A DNA stretch of 64,000 bases, taken from contig JAGTXO010000015.1 in the NCBI GenBank assembly GCA_019448385.1, positions 620,001-684,000 of the forward strand, in the 5' to 3' direction. Positions 62,380 through 64,000 of this stretch are shown here, piece after piece. Position 1 is the stretch's first letter, and every line of letters begins with the position of its first letter. The position numbers and the translations under genes were made by a program. This DNA is from Diacronema lutheri. Lineage: Eukaryota > Haptophyta > Pavlovophyceae > Pavlovales > Pavlovaceae. The notes under the pieces were generated by a model. The model did not search any database. It had not been told where the DNA came from and was given only the letters and a program-made list of their open reading frames with translations.

Positions 62380-63929
62380 TCGCCCGCGTCGCCGGCCGGC
62401 GGCGGCGGTGGCGGCGGTGACGGCGCGGCCACGGCGGCGGCAGCAGCGGCGGCGGCGGCGGTGGCGGCGGCGGCGGCGCCCAGCGCGGGCGGCGGCGGCG
62501 TGGCGGCGGCGGTGGCGGCGGCGGTGACGCCAGCGGCGGCCTTGGCGACGCGCGTCTGCGGCGGCGCTTCGGCGCGATCGGGGCTGCCCCCGCCACGCAC
62601 CGCGCTCGTGCCCGCGCAGACGCCGCCCGGCGCACGATCGCTGGCCGCGCCGGTCAGCGCGACGCGGAGGCGCTCGCCGACAGCGTACATGTCCGCCACG
62701 CTGAACGTGCGCGGCGCGGACGAGCAGCCCGCCGCGGCGAGCGCGTCGTTGAGCGCGCCCACTATCGCGAGGCCGCACGTCGCGCCACGCTGCGCCGCCT
62801 CGTCGAGCAGCCGCGCGCGGCGCACGCGCGAAATGTCGAGACCCGCCGCGTGCAGCGTGGCAGTTATCGCCGTGGCGAGCACGAGCGCCCGCCTGCAGGG
62901 CGACGCGAGCGTGTCGACGAGCACCGCGTCGTAGCGACGCTCGCCCGCGCGCGCGACGCGCACAAGGCGCAACGCGGTGAAATGGCCGGAGGCGAGCTGC
63001 GCGCCGTCGTCACCGCCCGCGCCGCCGCGCTCGTCCGACGGGCTCCACACGCCGATGACAGCCTGCGTCGTCGCCTCGCTGCGCAGGCGGTGCAGCAGCG
63101 CGGCGCGCTCGGCGCCGTCCTGGAACACCGCGGGTTGCGCGGCGAGCGGCACGTGGCAGACATGCCCGCCGCCGGCCTGCCCGTGCACGCGCAGCACGAC
63201 CTCGCAGCACGCGTCGACGGTTGAGGCGAGCATGTCGCCGCTGGCGATGCGCTCCACCTCTGCCTGCGGGAGGCCGGCGCTCGCGGCGGCGGAGGCCAGC
63301 CGGCGCGCAGCCGCGTCGCCCGCCCACGCAAGCAGCGCCGAGTTGGCGGGTTGGAGGGGAAGCTCAAGGGCGGCTGGTTCGGTGGCGGTAGCCTCGTTGG
63401 CAACGGGCACGTTGGCGGTGCGCACGTTGGCGGCGGGCGCGGCGGCGATGGCTGGTGGGGCGGAGGACACGCCCGCGGCGGCAGGCGCGGACGCGACAGC
63501 GGCAGCGGCTAGCGGGGCGGGGAAAACGCCGTCGGTGGCTGGCGCGGAGGCGAGTGCAGGAGCAACTAGTGGGGCGGGAAAATCGGCGGCAGGCGCGAAG
63601 GCGGATGCAGCAGCGGCTAGCGCGGCGGGGAAAACACCGTCGGCGGCAGGCGCGAAGGCGGATGCAGGAGCGCCCAGTGGGGCGCAGAAAACACCGTCGG
63701 CGGCAGGCGCGAAGGCGACAGCAGCAGCGGCCAGCGGAGCGGAGGCGCAGGGCCACGCGCGCGCCAGCCGTGCAAGCCCAAGCCGCGCGCGAGCGACGCA
63801 CGCGCCGATGGCCGAGGCGGCGGCGCAGGCCACGACGTGGCCTGGCACCGGTGTGGCCAGCCGCTCGCGGGTGTGCACGTCGAGCCGCGCCCCACGCCAA
63901 GAGCGGCGGCGCGCTGAACGGAGGCGCAC
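51766..63929 (-). CDS. Giant fusion: ULP1-like protease, YqaJ nuclease, chromodomain, Fanzor nuclease (5' end outside window or unresolved)
   Basis: One frame is open from about 63915 to 53619. A 128-bp GT-AG intron (53618..53491) joins PLRTHN to VPRNVRL, and exon 2 runs to a TGA at 51766. The whole is about 4,000 residues. Order: Ala-rich repeats; ULP1/SENP-like protease (63230-62730; His 62984, Asp 62915, Gln 62792, Cys 62777); several look-alike modules without a full triad; YqaJ/lambda-exonuclease domain (58640-58100: SPRWHDERWEEVTGS, AFSPDGLAI, VLVEVKTL); further modules; chromodomain (54933-54790: FRIRWRGYDESADTWEPEAN); Fanzor region with RuvC-I Asp (AADPNMGN, 52968), PEPYTSMHC, a four-Cys zinc finger and RuvC-III Asp (HRDYNAARNI, 52242). 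The tail is Gly/Asp-rich. Basic signals (KRARR, RKRKRG) suggest nuclear action. The open frame's first residue is GTG-encoded, so upstream exons are likely. Confidence 0.75.
51830..52075. repeat. GCC/GTC triplet-rich tract (Gly/Asp tail)
   Basis: Interrupted CCG and GTC triplet runs encode alternating poly-Gly and poly-Asp blocks at the C-terminus of the Fanzor part. Such acidic/Gly tails are absent from typical TnpB proteins. Confidence 0.8.
56690..56800. repeat. Ala-Pro 18-bp repeat array
   Basis: GGCGCGGCGGCGGGCGGC-type units recur about six times, encoding PPPAAA repeats on the minus strand. They form a flexible linker between the YqaJ-like region and a downstream module. Confidence 0.75.
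62308..62379. repeat. 24 uninterrupted GCG triplets
   Basis: A 72-bp perfect GCG array, followed by interrupted copies to about 62525, gives long poly-Ala tracts just C-terminal of the ULP1-like protease. It is the longest pure microsatellite in the window. Confidence 0.9.
63460..63745. repeat. Tandem ~57-66 bp coding repeat at the N-terminal side of the giant gene
   Basis: Units around GGGGAAAACACCGTCGGCGG recur four to five times (near 63520, 63630, 63680) with changes, encoding SAFAPAADGVFPAPLAAA-type peptides. Unit length varies because some copies lack DGVF. Confidence 0.75.
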
Positions 63930-64000
63930 GACCCCGATCGATCCGCCCGCGCACGCGCGCGCCGGCTCAGTGTGGCCAACGCGCGCCGCTATGCAAGGCG

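Larger units (their letters stand above)
51249..64000 (-). mobile_element. Candidate Fanzor-bearing mobile element, right-hand portion of window
   Basis: The domain mix (Fanzor RuvC nuclease, YqaJ-type exonuclease, ULP1-like protease, chromodomain) is typical of large eukaryotic DNA transposons or of genes exchanged with large DNA viruses, not of host housekeeping genes. Neither end is resolved: the left end probably lies in the 517-bp gap and the right end beyond the window. GC content and intron style match the host, which suggests long residence. The main reading frame looks whole. Confidence 0.5.

Overview
This window comes from the nuclear genome of a very GC-rich, flagellate, single-celled alga, most likely a haptophyte (a pavlovophyte would fit; the sequence alone cannot prove this). 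The reasons are: spliceosomal introns of about 80-250 bp, mostly GT-AG with donors like GTGCGCGC and acceptors like GCGCAG; strong Kozak contexts; a polycystin-1-like and a polycystin-2-like gene; an algal/bacterial-type nucleotide transporter; an androglobin relative; and CDT1. No bacterial operons, rRNA, tRNA or CRISPR arrays were seen. GC richness produces very long antisense open frames, so most open frames are not genes. Genes here were chosen by protein-like content and by splice junctions that restore the reading frame.

Layout, left to right. 1-290 (-): start of a probable flagellar PG-repeat protein. 412-3300 (+): polycystin-2-like channel. 3440-5611 (-): five-exon TLC-family nucleotide transporter. 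5663-7552 (+): coiled-coil protein. 7574-15979 (-): polycystin-1/REJ-like receptor with C-type lectin, IPT, REJ and GPS regions. 16144-20176 (-): coiled-coil protein with 18-residue repeats. 20423-22032 (-): IQ-motif protein. 22322-23827 (-): argininosuccinate synthase. 23950-27648 (-): androglobin-like protein with no visible globin domain. 27745-29712 (+): coiled-coil protein. 29780-30966 (+): TIR-like gene or relic. 31021-33298 (+): CDT1 licensing factor. 33366-34982 (-): AlkB-type dioxygenase. 34983-36178: repeat-rich gap. 36179-37558 (+): pepsin-like protease. 37559-38211: repeat-bearing insertion-like block. 38311-40676 (-): uncertain helical protein. 40725-42716 (-): FGGY sugar kinase. 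42764-43495 (+): PDI-like protein. 43618-46477 (+): coiled-coil protein. 46547-49210 (-): ankyrin protein. 49608-51248 (-): kynurenine-type aminotransferase. 51766 to the right edge (-): a giant mobile-element-like gene.

The first 30 kb is enriched for likely ciliary genes (PG-repeat protein, polycystin pair, IQ protein, androglobin). Genes are packed tightly: divergent start codons lie 47-121 bp apart, and convergent genes are 21-139 bp apart.

The most unusual feature is the right-hand 12 kb. One open frame of more than 3,400 codons, joined by a predicted 128-bp intron to a second exon, contains in order an ULP1-like cysteine protease with a recognisable His-Asp-Gln-Cys set, further modules that look like worn copies of that fold, a YqaJ/lambda-exonuclease-type nuclease, a chromodomain, and a C-terminal Fanzor (eukaryotic TnpB relative) RuvC nuclease with its zinc finger. 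A 517-bp noncoding stretch follows its stop codon, where a guide RNA or an element end could lie. I know of no described protein with this combination.
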